A DNA stretch of 64,000 bases. Origin: Tichowtungia sp964398915. Its GTDB lineage: Bacteria; Verrucomicrobiota; Kiritimatiellia; Kiritimatiellales; Tichowtungiaceae. The DNA is taken from NCBI GenBank assembly GCA_964398915.1, contig CAYNOR010000007.1, positions 47,154 through 111,153 of the forward strand. The letters run 5' to 3'. Below, piece after piece: positions 43,632 through 51,789 of the stretch; position 1 is the first letter of the stretch; every line of letters begins with the position of its first letter. The notes beneath the pieces are model-generated. The model was not told the DNA's origin. It did not search any database and saw only the letters and a list, made by a program, of their open reading frames with translations. The translations under genes were made by a program, and so were the position numbers.

Positions 43632-44752
43632 TATAGTTTTTCCCACCAGGGTTTCTTCGGCGCTGGTGGAATAACTATTTCAGCGGCGGGGATCTCTTCT
43701 GCCGAAAAAGGGTCGGCTTCTATCATCACAGGTGTTTCATCGGGCGGATTGTTTTTTTCGAGCATCTTTTCCGGTGCAGGCGTTGACGCGACCGGATACT
43801 CAATTAATGGAGCCGGGGAGAGTTCAACGAATGGCGCCGGATTTTTAGAAGCTGTCTGCTCCATCAGCGGAGCAGGAACCGGTTCTGTTACGGGAGCTTT
43901 TTCAATGACAGGATCCGGCTTAAGGGAAGGGAACGGGCTGGTGGATGGGGTTGGTGTTAAGGCTGGGATTGGCGCTGGCGGAGTAATAGCAGGAACCGGC
44001 ACAACCACCGGAGCGGGTTTCGTGACGGGTGCTTTTTCCGGCAGAGGTTCCGGTGCGCTAACCCGGATAACCTTAATCGGTTCTGACGCAGGGGTTTCGA
44101 TTTCCGGAATATATTTAGGTTCTTCAATGATCACGCTTTCAATCGCCGGCGGCGGAAGAGGGTCGATGCATTGCCATTTGTTCAGATCAATTGAAAAATT
44201 CCGTTTCGCGCGTTTTTCAGCCAGCACGTCTCCGCGCATATTCCACCAGTGCACGTTGTCCAGAGTCGGATTGATTTCTTCAATCGGATAGTTGTACCGC
44301 GTTGCAAACTGATCCCAGTAGCGAAAAGGGAAATCAAAGTAGAGCCCCAGCAGATGGAGCATTACGCGCGGATCAGTGGATGTGATGCGGCTGACGCTTT
44401 TGCACCAGATGCTGTTTGGAATCAGTATTTGCGGTGCGCGAATCTGGTCGTATTCCACCAGAATGGCGTGGGCAGGCCGGTTGGCAAAAAAAGTTCCGGA
44501 GGCATAGTCGTTTGTCGGCACGCTGACCCAGTTATCGCCATCCCACGCATGGGTTTTGAGGGTGCCGCGTGTGACTTGATAGCTCACCAGCAAAACCGGA
44601 TACCGCCGCGAGATATCTTGTGCAATTTGAAGCGGGATGGCCTCGCGCGGAACAATCAGCATGGTGATGTCGCTTTGCCAGAAAGCCCGGGAAGAAGAGG
44701 GGGTAAGGCCGGACAGTACAATAACAGTCAATAGCACTATTTTTTTGAACAT
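43631..44752 (-). CDS. Exported protein with proline-rich C-terminal half
   Basis: This 373-residue protein starts MFKKIVLLTVIVLSG (Sec signal); the 25 codons upstream are excluded. The N-terminal ~200 residues form a globular domain I do not recognise, with WQCIDPLPPP at its end. From ~205 the sequence is a low-complexity Pro/Ala/Glu/Val region with repeats such as EKAPVT and PAPVVVPVP, similar to TonB-like periplasm-spanning segments, and it ends KKPWWEKL. It is translationally coupled to the small lipoprotein. An envelope-spanning role is inferred only from composition. Confidence 0.7.
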   Translation of the reverse strand: MFKKIVLLTVIVLSGLTPSSSRAFWQSDITMLIVPREAIPLQIAQDISRRYPVLLVSYQVTRGTLKTHAWDGDNWVSVPTNDYASGTFFANRPAHAILVEYDQIRAPQILIPNSIWCKSVSRITSTDPRVMLHLLGLYFDFPFRYWDQFATRYNYPIEEINPTLDNVHWWNMRGDVLAEKRAKRNFSIDLNKWQCIDPLPPPAIESVIIEEPKYIPEIETPASEPIKVIRVSAPEPLPEKAPVTKPAPVVVPVPAITPPAPIPALTPTPSTSPFPSLKPDPVIEKAPVTEPVPAPLMEQTASKNPAPFVELSPAPLIEYPVASTPAPEKMLEKNNPPDETPVMIEADPFSAEEIPAAEIVIPPAPKKPWWEKL

Positions 44753-44771
44753 GAGCGACCTCTTTCCTGAT

Positions 44772-45287
44772 TTAAGCCTTTGCCAGAGCGGGTGCAGGCG
44801 GCAGACGCTGGCCGAGTTTGTCATCAATCATCATCAACGCCGCGCCGTTGTCGCCGATCATTTTCAGGCGATCAACGATTTCTTTGACGTTGGCCTCTTC
44901 TTCAACCTGCTCGGTAATAAACCATTGCAGGAAAACCTGAGTGGCGTGGTCTTTTTCCTCTACAGCAACGTTCAGTAGCTGATTAATCGACTCAGTCACA
45001 AAGCGTTCATGTTTCTGGCTGGCCTGAAAAGACCCGAGTACTGAGCCGAAATCGGCTGGCGGTTCGTCAATTTTTAAGAGATGGGCTTCGCCGCCATGGT
45101 TCATGATATAATCAAACATCATGGTCATATGAATAATTTCTTCGCTGTATTGTGTACGGAACCAGTGTTCGCAGCCGGGCATACCGAGCTTATTGCAATA
45201 GGCGGCCATCGCCAGGTAGAGATACGCGGAGTAGAACTCCTTGTTGATTTGGGCATTAAGCTCTTTTTCCATTCTTTTGGTGATCAT
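44772..45287 (-). CDS. ftnA: Ferritin (non-haem, FtnA type)
   Basis: This 171-residue four-helix-bundle protein stores iron. The start MITKRMEKELNAQINKE follows an AAGGAG site; 22 upstream codons are rejected. Ferroxidase ligands appear in NKEFYSAYLYLAMA, YSEEIIHMTMM and FITEQVEEEANVKEIVDRL. It lacks the haem-ligand pattern of bacterioferritin. It lies divergent from mutY with only ~40 bases between the starts. That proximity, beside an Fe-S DNA-repair enzyme, fits an iron/oxidative-stress theme but may be chance. Confidence 0.95.
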   Translation of the reverse strand: MITKRMEKELNAQINKEFYSAYLYLAMAAYCNKLGMPGCEHWFRTQYSEEIIHMTMMFDYIMNHGGEAHLLKIDEPPADFGSVLGSFQASQKHERFVTESINQLLNVAVEEKDHATQVFLQWFITEQVEEEANVKEIVDRLKMIGDNGAALMMIDDKLGQRLPPAPALAKA

Positions 45288-45327
45288 GGTTGCAACTCCT
45301 TTTAGTTGTATGGATTCTATCTCAACC

Positions 45328-46443
45328 ATGCAGGCAGTCAAATCACAACCCAAGAAAACAGGGCATCTTCCGGCGGTTCAGCAAAGGATTCCGGACAGCC
45401 TTCTGCCGTGGTTTTCGGAGCATGCCCGTGATCTGCCATGGCGCCGGAACCGTACACCCTATCGCGTCTGGGTTTCTGAAATCATGCTTCAGCAGACGAG
45501 GGTTGATACGGTAATCGACTATTACTACCGCTGGATGAAAGCGTTTCCATCCTGGAATGCTCTGGCGCGCGCACCGCAGAGCGATGTGCTCAAGCTGTGG
45601 GAAGGATTGGGTTACTATTCCCGCGCCCGCAATCTGCACGCCGTTGCGCAGACTGTCGTGGAAAAGTATGGCGGTAAGCCGCCAGCCGCTGCCGCAGAGC
45701 TCAAAAAACTTCCGGGGGTTGGAAGTTATACGGCGGCGGCGATTGCCAGTCTGGCGTTCAATGGCGATACGGCGGTGGTCGACGGCAACGTTATTCGCGT
45801 TCTGAGCCGCCTTTTTGCATTTGGCGGCGACACCGGATCGGCGGCGGGTAAAAAACAAATTCAGGCGTGGGCTGATGCTCTTTTGGTGAAAGGGCGCGCC
45901 GGTGAATTTAATGAAGCCATGATGGAGCTCGGCGCGCTCGTTTGTCTGCCGAAGAATCCTGAATGTACAATTTGTCCGATGCGAAGTGTTTGCAGCGCAT
46001 TTGCTATGGGTGCCCCGATGAAGTTTCCCGTGATGAAGAAAAAGGCTAAAGTACCGCATATCATTGTTGGTGCGGCCGTGACGGTGAACCGGAAAGGCAA
46101 GGTATTGATTGCTCAGCGCAAGCAGGGCGACATGCTCGGCGGGCTGTGGGAGTTTCCTGGCGGCAAACAGGAGCCCGGTGAAACCATTGAGGCGTGCATC
46201 ACCCGTGAACTTTGTGAAGAACTTGGTATAAAAACCGTTACAGGAGAACATGTTATAACTGTAAAACACGCTTACAGTCACTTCACCATGACGATGTATG
46301 TTTACCGCGCTAAAATCATTTCCGGACGCCCGCGCCCGATTCATTGCGCCGATTATGCATGGGTAAACGTTCCGGATCTTGGAAAATTTGCCTGGTCAAA
46401 GGCCGACTTACAGGTGGTCGATAAACTGCAACATCTTATCTAA
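45328..46443 (+). CDS. mutY: A/G-specific adenine glycosylase with complete Nudix box
   Basis: This ~371-residue DNA-repair enzyme removes adenine mispaired with 8-oxoguanine. Motifs are LPWRRNRTPYRVWVSEIMLQ, a helix-hairpin-helix (LPGVGSYTAAAIASLAF), catalytic Asp in AVVDGNVIRVLSRL, and a 4Fe-4S cluster CLPKNPECTICPMRSVC. The C-terminal domain (~250-371) carries GGKQEPGETIEACITRELCEE, a full Nudix signature G-x5-E-x7-RE-x2-EE. Normal MutY C-domains have lost this, so the protein may also hydrolyse 8-oxo-dGTP. The start is uncertain: ATG 45328 (chosen) or 45310. Confidence 0.93.
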   Translation: MQAVKSQPKKTGHLPAVQQRIPDSLLPWFSEHARDLPWRRNRTPYRVWVSEIMLQQTRVDTVIDYYYRWMKAFPSWNALARAPQSDVLKLWEGLGYYSRARNLHAVAQTVVEKYGGKPPAAAAELKKLPGVGSYTAAAIASLAFNGDTAVVDGNVIRVLSRLFAFGGDTGSAAGKKQIQAWADALLVKGRAGEFNEAMMELGALVCLPKNPECTICPMRSVCSAFAMGAPMKFPVMKKKAKVPHIIVGAAVTVNRKGKVLIAQRKQGDMLGGLWEFPGGKQEPGETIEACITRELCEELGIKTVTGEHVITVKHAYSHFTMTMYVYRAKIISGRPRPIHCADYAWVNVPDLGKFAWSKADLQVVDKLQHLI

Positions 46444-46552
46444 GGGTGAAAAAATCGGAAAAAAGGTTGATGCGCAGGGGGGAATGATATAGACATGTCC
46501 CTCTTTTTCCGCGGACAGGAGTTCGCAATATTGGACTGGAGATTACAGAACT

Positions 46553-46864
46553 ATGGCAACAAAAATACGTTTACGTCGAATGGGAACCATCAATAAGCCG
46601 TTTTATCGCATTGTAGCGGCGGATTCCCGTTTCGCAACCACCGGCCGCTTCCTCGAAATTCTCGGCTGGTATGATCCAAAGCAAAAGGGCGCCAATTTCA
46701 GCGTTAACGTTGAACGCGTCAAGCATTGGCTTGGTACCGGAGCGCAGATTTCCAACACAGCGGCGAGCCTTCTGAAAAAGGCTGAGGCTGGATTGGGCGT
46801 CCCGGTTGGTGCAGCCGGAGTGTCACTTCCTGCTGAGCAAGCTTCCGAACAGCAGGAGGCTTAA
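46553..46864 (+). CDS. rpsP: Small ribosomal subunit protein bS16
   Basis: This 103-residue protein starts ATKIRLRRMGTINKPFYRI, diagnostic for bS16, with VAADSRFATTGRFLEILGWYDP further on. The C-terminal ~20 residues are a variable Ala/Glu-rich tail. A GGAGAT site lies nine bases before the ATG. It is followed by khpA after 2 bases. Confidence 0.98.
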   Translation: MATKIRLRRMGTINKPFYRIVAADSRFATTGRFLEILGWYDPKQKGANFSVNVERVKHWLGTGAQISNTAASLLKKAEAGLGVPVGAAGVSLPAEQASEQQEA

Positions 46865-46866
46865 AC

Positions 46867-47097
46867 ATGAAGAAGCTTGTAAAGCAAATGGTCGCCGCTC
46901 TGGTTGACCATCCTCGTCACGTTAAAATTACCGAAGTCAAAGGGGAGAAAAGCGTGGTTTACGAACTGCGTTGCCACGAAAAAGATGTCGGTAAAGTTAT
47001 TGGACGCAGTGGTAAGACCGTTGGCGCTATGCGTACGCTTCTCGGGGCAATTTCCGCCCGGGACGGACGTCGTGCGATGCTCGAAGTGGTGGAATAA
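46867..47097 (+). CDS. khpA: KH-domain RNA-binding protein KhpA
   Basis: This 76-residue single-KH protein has the GxxG loop in GKVIGRSGKTVGAMRTLL, preceded by LRCHEKDVGKV. It is the small RNA chaperone usually found between rpsP and rimM. Two bases separate it from rpsP, so they are one transcript. It ends 22 bases before a strong terminator. Confidence 0.95.
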   Translation: MKKLVKQMVAALVDHPRHVKITEVKGEKSVVYELRCHEKDVGKVIGRSGKTVGAMRTLLGAISARDGRRAMLEVVE

Positions 47098-47119
47098 AAA
47101 AACCACCTGTGATACAAAA

Positions 47120-47142
47120 GCGGCCGAAAGGCCGCTTTTTTT
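47120..47142 (+). terminator. Intrinsic terminator directly before trmD
   Basis: Perfect stem GCGGCC/GGCCGC (47120-47125 with 47130-47135), GAAA tetraloop and seven T (47136-47142). The trmD ATG is only 3 bases beyond, so the stem takes the place of a ribosome site. Confidence 0.92.
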
Positions 47143-47145
47143 GTT

Positions 47146-47814
47146 ATGAAGATAGACGTTATAACTATTTTTCCGGATATGCTCGACGGGTTTACCGGAC
47201 AAAGCATGATGAAACGCGCTTCCAAGGCGGGCTACGTAACGTTCCGCGGATTAAATTTGCGCGATTTTACGGATGATAAGCACCGGACGACCGATGACCG
47301 CCCGTTTGGTGGCGGCCCCGGCATGGTGATGAAGCCCGAGCCGGTTTTTCGGGCGGTTGAATCCGTTCGATCAGAGAAATCCCGCGTAATCCTGATGTGC
47401 CCGCAGGGGAAACCTTTTACCCAGCCGCGGGCGCAGGAGCTTTCGAACGAAGAACATTTGATTTTTGTCTGCGGGCATTATGAGGGGCTGGATGAGCGCA
47501 TCCGCACGGAGCTGATTGATGAAGAAATCTCAATCGGCGATTATGTGCTGACCAACGGAGTGTTACCTGCCGCCGTGGTGATTGATGCTGTTGTCCGTCT
47601 GATTCCCGGCGTGCTGGGCGGCGAGGGGGCTACCGAGCAGGAATCCTTTAGCGAATCGTTGCTTGAATATCCGCAGTACACCCGTCCGCCGGAATTTCGC
47701 GGTATGAAAGTTCCTGAAGAGCTGCTTTCAGGAGACCATGCGGCCATTGCGAAATGGCGCCGGCAACAGTCTGAAAAACGTACCGCAGAACGCCGTCCCG
47801 ATCTGCTGGCCTGA
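47146..47814 (+). CDS. trmD: tRNA (guanine37-N1)-methyltransferase
   Basis: This 222-residue SPOUT methyltransferase makes m1G37 in tRNAs and prevents frameshifting. Knot-fold motifs are FPDMLDGFTGQSMMKRA, RPFGGGPGMVMKPEP, LIFVCGHYEGLDERI and ISIGDYVLTNG, with the dimer motif YTRPPEFRGMKVPE. The usual neighbours rimM and rplS are missing here. The ATG is 3 bases after a terminator T tract, without a Shine-Dalgarno; expression may need read-through or a leaderless start. Confidence 0.97.
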   Translation: MKIDVITIFPDMLDGFTGQSMMKRASKAGYVTFRGLNLRDFTDDKHRTTDDRPFGGGPGMVMKPEPVFRAVESVRSEKSRVILMCPQGKPFTQPRAQELSNEEHLIFVCGHYEGLDERIRTELIDEEISIGDYVLTNGVLPAAVVIDAVVRLIPGVLGGEGATEQESFSESLLEYPQYTRPPEFRGMKVPEELLSGDHAAIAKWRRQQSEKRTAERRPDLLA

Positions 47815-47821
47815 AAGAGCG

Positions 47822-47847
47822 CCAGCAACAACCTGCTGGGTGTGTTT
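47822..47847. terminator. Weak convergent terminator
   Basis: Stem CCAGCA/TGCTGG (47822-47827, 47834-47839) with a T-rich tail lies between trmD and rny, which are convergent. Confidence 0.5.
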
Positions 47848-49418
47848 TATTTGGCGTATTCGATGGCGCGGGTTTCACGGATGACGGTGACTTTTACCTG
47901 TCCGGGGTATTTGACCTCATCCTGAATACGGTTGGCAATTTCGCGGGCGAGAATCAGGGCGCGGGCATCGTCCACTTTGGCACCTTCCACCATAACGCGT
48001 AGCTCGCGTCCTGCCTGAATCGCGTAGCATTTATCGACGCCTTTGAAGGACATGGCGATCTTTTCGAGTTTGTCCAGACGCTGGAAGTAAAGGTCGGTTG
48101 TATCCATACGTGCGCCGGGACGGGCCGCGGTCATGGCATCGGCGGCGGAAGCCAGCACTGCGTAGACACTGCTTTTCTCGACATCTTCGTGATGCGCGGC
48201 GACGGCATTGTAGACCAGAGGGATTTCGCCGTATTTGCGCAATAGATTCGCACCGATTACGGCATGGGAGCCTTCCACTTCATGATCAACAGCTTTACCG
48301 AGGTCATGGAAAATACCAACGCGTTTTGCCAAAGCGACATCCAGACCGAGATCAGCGGCCATCATACCCATTAAAGAGGCCATTTCGATGGAGTGGTCGA
48401 GTACATTCTGTTTATAGCTGGTCCGGTATTTCAACCGGCCGAGAATTTTTACCAGTTCCGGTGCTACGCCCGAAATGCCGAGTTTGTAGAGTGCGTCCTC
48501 GCCGGTCTGCCGGATAATTTCATCAACGTCTGAACGGGCTTTTTTGACCATCTCTTCGATGCTGGCAGGATGGATGCGCCCGTCTGCCATCAGTCGTTCC
48601 AGTGCGACGCGGGCTACTTCTCTGCGGACAGGATCGAAGCTGGAAAGCTGCACAAAACCGGGTGTTTCATCTATGATCAGGTTAACGCCGGATTCCATTT
48701 CGAAGGACCGGAAGTTGCGGCCTTCTTTACCGATCAGGCGGCCTTTCATATCCTCAGCGGGCAGGGCAACCTGCGTTACGGTGATATTGCTGACATGTTC
48801 TCCGGCGTACCTCTCAATCGCACTGCAGATCACATCACGGGCTTCCGCACGGGCCTGTTCATAGATTTTTTTCTGCTGCTGACGGATCAGTCCGCTGATT
48901 TCGCCTTCCAGCTCTTTTTCCATCTGATCCATGATCAGTCTGCGGGCATCTTCTTTTGAAAGGCTGGCGGCTTCCTGAATCTGGCGGTTTTCTTTTTCAA
49001 TGCATTCTTTCAGCTCTTTTTGCTGCGCCTTAAACTCTTCATTCAGCTGGTTTGCTTTATCGACTTTTTCGGTCAACGTCCGGTCTTTTGCTTCGAGCAG
49101 TTCGAGTTTCCGCGAAATATCCTTTTCGCGGGCAACCACGCGGTCTTCCAATGCGATAATACTCTGTCGCTTGGTTTCCTGTTCCTTTTCGATTCGCTCG
49201 CGGGCTTTCAGCACCTCTTCACGGGCATTCACATTCCCTTCATGAACGATCGCTTCCGCTTTTTTCTTCGCTTCATCCAGAATAACGGCTCCACGGTGAC
49301 TGGCGGCTACCGCATTAGTGCGGGTCAGGTAGGCGTGAAAAAAGAACCCAAGAATGACAAACCCGACATTGATGATGAATCCTTGTACACTGCTCAACCA
49401 GATTTCTATGCTGTCCAT
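47847..49418 (-). CDS. rny: Ribonuclease Y
   Basis: This 523-residue membrane-bound endoribonuclease initiates mRNA decay. Order: TM helix (~12-34), a long charged coiled coil (~40-210), KH domain (LIGKEGRNFRSFE, GVNLIIDETPG), then HD domain (VLDHSIEMASLMG, FHDLGKAVDHEVEGSHA). The C-terminal YPGQVKVTVIRETRAIEYAK is the usual RNase Y ending. Full length matches B. subtilis (520). It is monocistronic and opposite trmD. Confidence 0.97.
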   Translation of the reverse strand: MDSIEIWLSSVQGFIINVGFVILGFFFHAYLTRTNAVAASHRGAVILDEAKKKAEAIVHEGNVNAREEVLKARERIEKEQETKRQSIIALEDRVVAREKDISRKLELLEAKDRTLTEKVDKANQLNEEFKAQQKELKECIEKENRQIQEAASLSKEDARRLIMDQMEKELEGEISGLIRQQQKKIYEQARAEARDVICSAIERYAGEHVSNITVTQVALPAEDMKGRLIGKEGRNFRSFEMESGVNLIIDETPGFVQLSSFDPVRREVARVALERLMADGRIHPASIEEMVKKARSDVDEIIRQTGEDALYKLGISGVAPELVKILGRLKYRTSYKQNVLDHSIEMASLMGMMAADLGLDVALAKRVGIFHDLGKAVDHEVEGSHAVIGANLLRKYGEIPLVYNAVAAHHEDVEKSSVYAVLASAADAMTAARPGARMDTTDLYFQRLDKLEKIAMSFKGVDKCYAIQAGRELRVMVEGAKVDDARALILAREIANRIQDEVKYPGQVKVTVIRETRAIEYAK

Positions 49419-49482
49419 GATCTGCCTTTATTTAAAAATTTAATTTTCTGTGTCTTAGGATAGCTATGACCGCGCGGAATGT

Positions 49483-50034
49483 CTAACTGTTCATCGCAAT
49501 TTTAAGAATTTGTGTTTCGGTGACAACAAGGTGCATCGGGGTGTCATGCTTCTCTGTAGGCAGGCGGTCCAAACATTGGAAATCAAAGCAAACTCCCGCC
49601 CTTACGGAGTGATATTGAGGTAGCAGCCGGTCATAGAAGCCGCCGCCTCGCCCGGTTCGATTCCCGGCCCGGTCAAAAGCCACCCCCGGCACAAAAATCA
49701 GATCAAGGCCGGTTTCGACGGCGAAAGCCGGAGTCACCGGTTCCAGGATGCCGAAACGTCCCTTTTTGAGTTCTGCAGTGAGTTGAGCCATCCGGTATCC
49801 ACCGGCCGTCTCGTCAAACGCCGGGATATAGAAAGTTTTTTCTAACGCTTGGAAAAGAGGCGAAATATCAACTTCACCGGGCAGAGGCAGATAAGCTCCG
49901 ACAGTTTTTGCTACCCTGAAAATTTCCAGACTCTGGATTTTACAGACAACGTCAGCGCTCATTTCAGCCAGAGTCTGGGCGCTGAGCCTTTTCTTTTGCT
50001 CTGCAATTCGACTGCGTATGTCCGCTTTGGTCAT
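49483..50034 (-). CDS. 5-formyltetrahydrofolate cyclo-ligase
   Basis: This 183-residue ATP-dependent enzyme converts 5-formyl-THF to 5,10-methenyl-THF. Motifs KADIRSRIAEQKKRLS at the start, VGAYLPLPGEVDISPL, and the diagnostic FDRAGNRTGRGGGFYDRLL are present. It overlaps rarA by 4 bases, so both are one transcript. Two near-perfect copies of the TTCCAA palindrome lie inside (49567-49581, 49840-49854). In many bacteria this gene sits next to the 6S RNA gene; a candidate ncRNA lies upstream of rarA here. Confidence 0.94.
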   Translation of the reverse strand: MTKADIRSRIAEQKKRLSAQTLAEMSADVVCKIQSLEIFRVAKTVGAYLPLPGEVDISPLFQALEKTFYIPAFDETAGGYRMAQLTAELKKGRFGILEPVTPAFAVETGLDLIFVPGVAFDRAGNRTGRGGGFYDRLLPQYHSVRAGVCFDFQCLDRLPTEKHDTPMHLVVTETQILKIAMNS

Positions 50035-51347
50035 TTTTTGTTTTTCCGCATCGACGCCCAGTACTCCAGCCGTTTTTTGAGCGTCTCTTCGTATCCTTGA
50101 CTGGTTGGCGTGTAATAAATCCGGTCGGTCGGTACATATTCCTGATCGACGAAATGATCCTTGCCGTCGTGGGCGTATTGGTACTTCACATCGCCCTTGC
50201 CGGGGTGCGGAGCATTTTTCAGATGATCCGGCACCGGCAACGTACGCCCGTTTTCCACATCGGCCAGTGCGGCATCAATTGCCAGATAGCTCGCATTGCT
50301 TTTCGGCGCGCAGGCCAGATAGGTTGTCGCCTGAGCCAGAATAATACGCGCCTCCGGCATACCGACAAAATCGACAGCCTGCATCGCCGCCGTTGCCACC
50401 GACAGTCCGCGCGGGTCTGCATTGCCAATATCCTCGGAAGCCAGAATCACCAGCCGCCGCGCAATAAAACGCGGGTCCTCGCCCGCATAAATCATTTTGG
50501 CCAACCAGTAAATGGCGGCATTCGGGTCGGAACCTCGCACGCTTTTTATAAAAGCCGAGATGGTGTCGTAATGCTCATCTTCATCGTGATCGTACGAAAC
50601 CGCCTTTTTCTGAACCGACTCCTCAGTTTCATGGCGTGTCAGATGGACGATTCCGTTTTCGCCGGGCGGAGTGGTCAGCGCGGCAATTTCGAGCGCGTTG
50701 AGTGCGCGCCGCGCATCGCCTTCGCAAACGGTCGCCAAGTGCGCCAGAGCGTCAGCATCGGCGGTAACGAGTCCGTTGAGTCCCGCCGGATGTTCCATAG
50801 CGCGTTTCAGCACCGTTTTAATTGCATCCTCACTCAGCGGATTGAGCTGGAAAATCTGTGAACGGGAGTTGAGCGGGGTATTGATGAAAAAGAACGGATT
50901 ATGCGTTGTCGCGCCGATTAGAATGATATCGCCGCTTTCGACGTAGGGCAGCAGCACATCCTGCTGCGACTTGTTGAAGCGATGGATTTCGTCGATGAAA
51001 AGAATGGTGTCCTGCTTATGGATTTTTTTCCAGCTGGCGGCCTGTTCGAGCAGTTTGCGTAGAATGGCGATATTGGCCAGCACGCCGCTGGTGCGCTCAA
51101 AACGGCGGTCAGTGACCAGCGCAATGACTTCTGCCAGCGAGGTTTTTCCGCATCCGGGCGGGCCGTAGAGAATTACGCTTGAAATGCGGTCGGCCTCAAT
51201 TGCACGGCGCAACAGCTTGCCTGCACCAAGGATATGATCCTGACCGGCGATTTCATCGAGAGTGCGCGGACGCATCCGTGCCGCCAGCGGCGCGGTGCCC
51301 GCACCGGGTCGCGGTTTGTTGGACGGTTTTTCCTCAAAAAGTTCCAT
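50031..51347 (-). CDS. rarA: Replication-associated recombination AAA+ ATPase RarA (MgsA)
   Basis: This 438-residue clamp-loader-like ATPase acts at stalled replication forks. After a short N-tail come ARMRPRTLDEIAGQDHILG, Walker A GPPGCGKTSLAEVIA, Walker B FIDEIHRFNKSQQD, sensor GATTHNPFF and the tetramerisation domain with HYDTISAFIKSVRGSDPNA and ASEDIGNADPRGL. The C-terminal YEETLKKRLEYWASMRK is family-typical. It is the first gene of a two-gene unit with the cyclo-ligase. Confidence 0.96.
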   Translation of the reverse strand: MELFEEKPSNKPRPGAGTAPLAARMRPRTLDEIAGQDHILGAGKLLRRAIEADRISSVILYGPPGCGKTSLAEVIALVTDRRFERTSGVLANIAILRKLLEQAASWKKIHKQDTILFIDEIHRFNKSQQDVLLPYVESGDIILIGATTHNPFFFINTPLNSRSQIFQLNPLSEDAIKTVLKRAMEHPAGLNGLVTADADALAHLATVCEGDARRALNALEIAALTTPPGENGIVHLTRHETEESVQKKAVSYDHDEDEHYDTISAFIKSVRGSDPNAAIYWLAKMIYAGEDPRFIARRLVILASEDIGNADPRGLSVATAAMQAVDFVGMPEARIILAQATTYLACAPKSNASYLAIDAALADVENGRTLPVPDHLKNAPHPGKGDVKYQYAHDGKDHFVDQEYVPTDRIYYTPTSQGYEETLKKRLEYWASMRKNKK

Positions 51348-51379
51348 AGGGGAAAGTTAACCACGAAAGACGGGGAACT

Positions 51380-51494
51380 GGAACATTGGAATAGAGGAAT
51401 GATGGAATAGTCGTGGATTGATGGATTTAAGGATGAGTGGATTGACGAACCCAATAATCCTTCATTCCTGTATTCCATCAATCCGCGTTCCGGG
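51380..51494. repeat. Large phased inverted repeat, 8-nt units
   Basis: This is the longest copy. The left arm (51380-51446) has eight units, first GGAAC/GGAAT type such as GGAATGAT, then GGATT/GGATG type such as GGATTGAC, with a 3-nt slip at 51112 + 300 (51412-51414). The right arm (51455-51494) has five units such as CATTCCTG and CAATCCGC. It lies upstream of rarA. Confidence 0.85.
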
Positions 51495-51502
51495 AGGAAC
51501 GC

Positions 51503-51605
51503 AAAAGAAAGAGCCCGTATCCGGGAGGCTCATTTCCGAACCCTGATTTACAAGGTGGGCGCCCTAAAGTGAAGATGGAAACCATCAGCACTGTCCTGAG
51601 CACCC
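51503..51605 (-). ncRNA. Candidate structured small RNA upstream of rarA
   Basis: On the minus strand, an A/T-rich segment around 51606-51620 could be a -10 region. A GGGTGC segment (51600-51605) can pair with GCGCCC further in; GATGG-TTT-CCATC and CCTTG-N5-CAGGG hairpins follow. The last structure is a terminator-like hairpin (GAG, then CCCG-GATA-CGGG, then CTC) with a T-rich tail at 51503-51510. The CCCACCTTG...CAGGGTTCGG part and the synteny with the cyclo-ligase recall 6S RNA, but about 103 nt is short and no closing stem is seen. Identity is unproven. Confidence 0.4.
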
Positions 51606-51789
51606 TATTTTTTATTGTTATCGGATCGGAAACTTGTTGCCTGCCGGGCGGGCTGAAATTTTAAAGAACAGGCGAGGTTTTGCTTTATCTCTTCCTCACG
51701 ACTCAGATGTTACGCTTGGCACCTTTGGCCGTCAAGTGAACGGATTGTTTTGTGGTGAAAAATCCCACGTCAACTTTTGCATTGATGTG
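51606..51789. other. Intergenic stretch with no recognised feature
   Basis: Remainder of the 442-base gap between rarA and the beta-helix gene. No ORF with coding character, no repeat array and no clear promoter was found. Confidence 0.5.
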
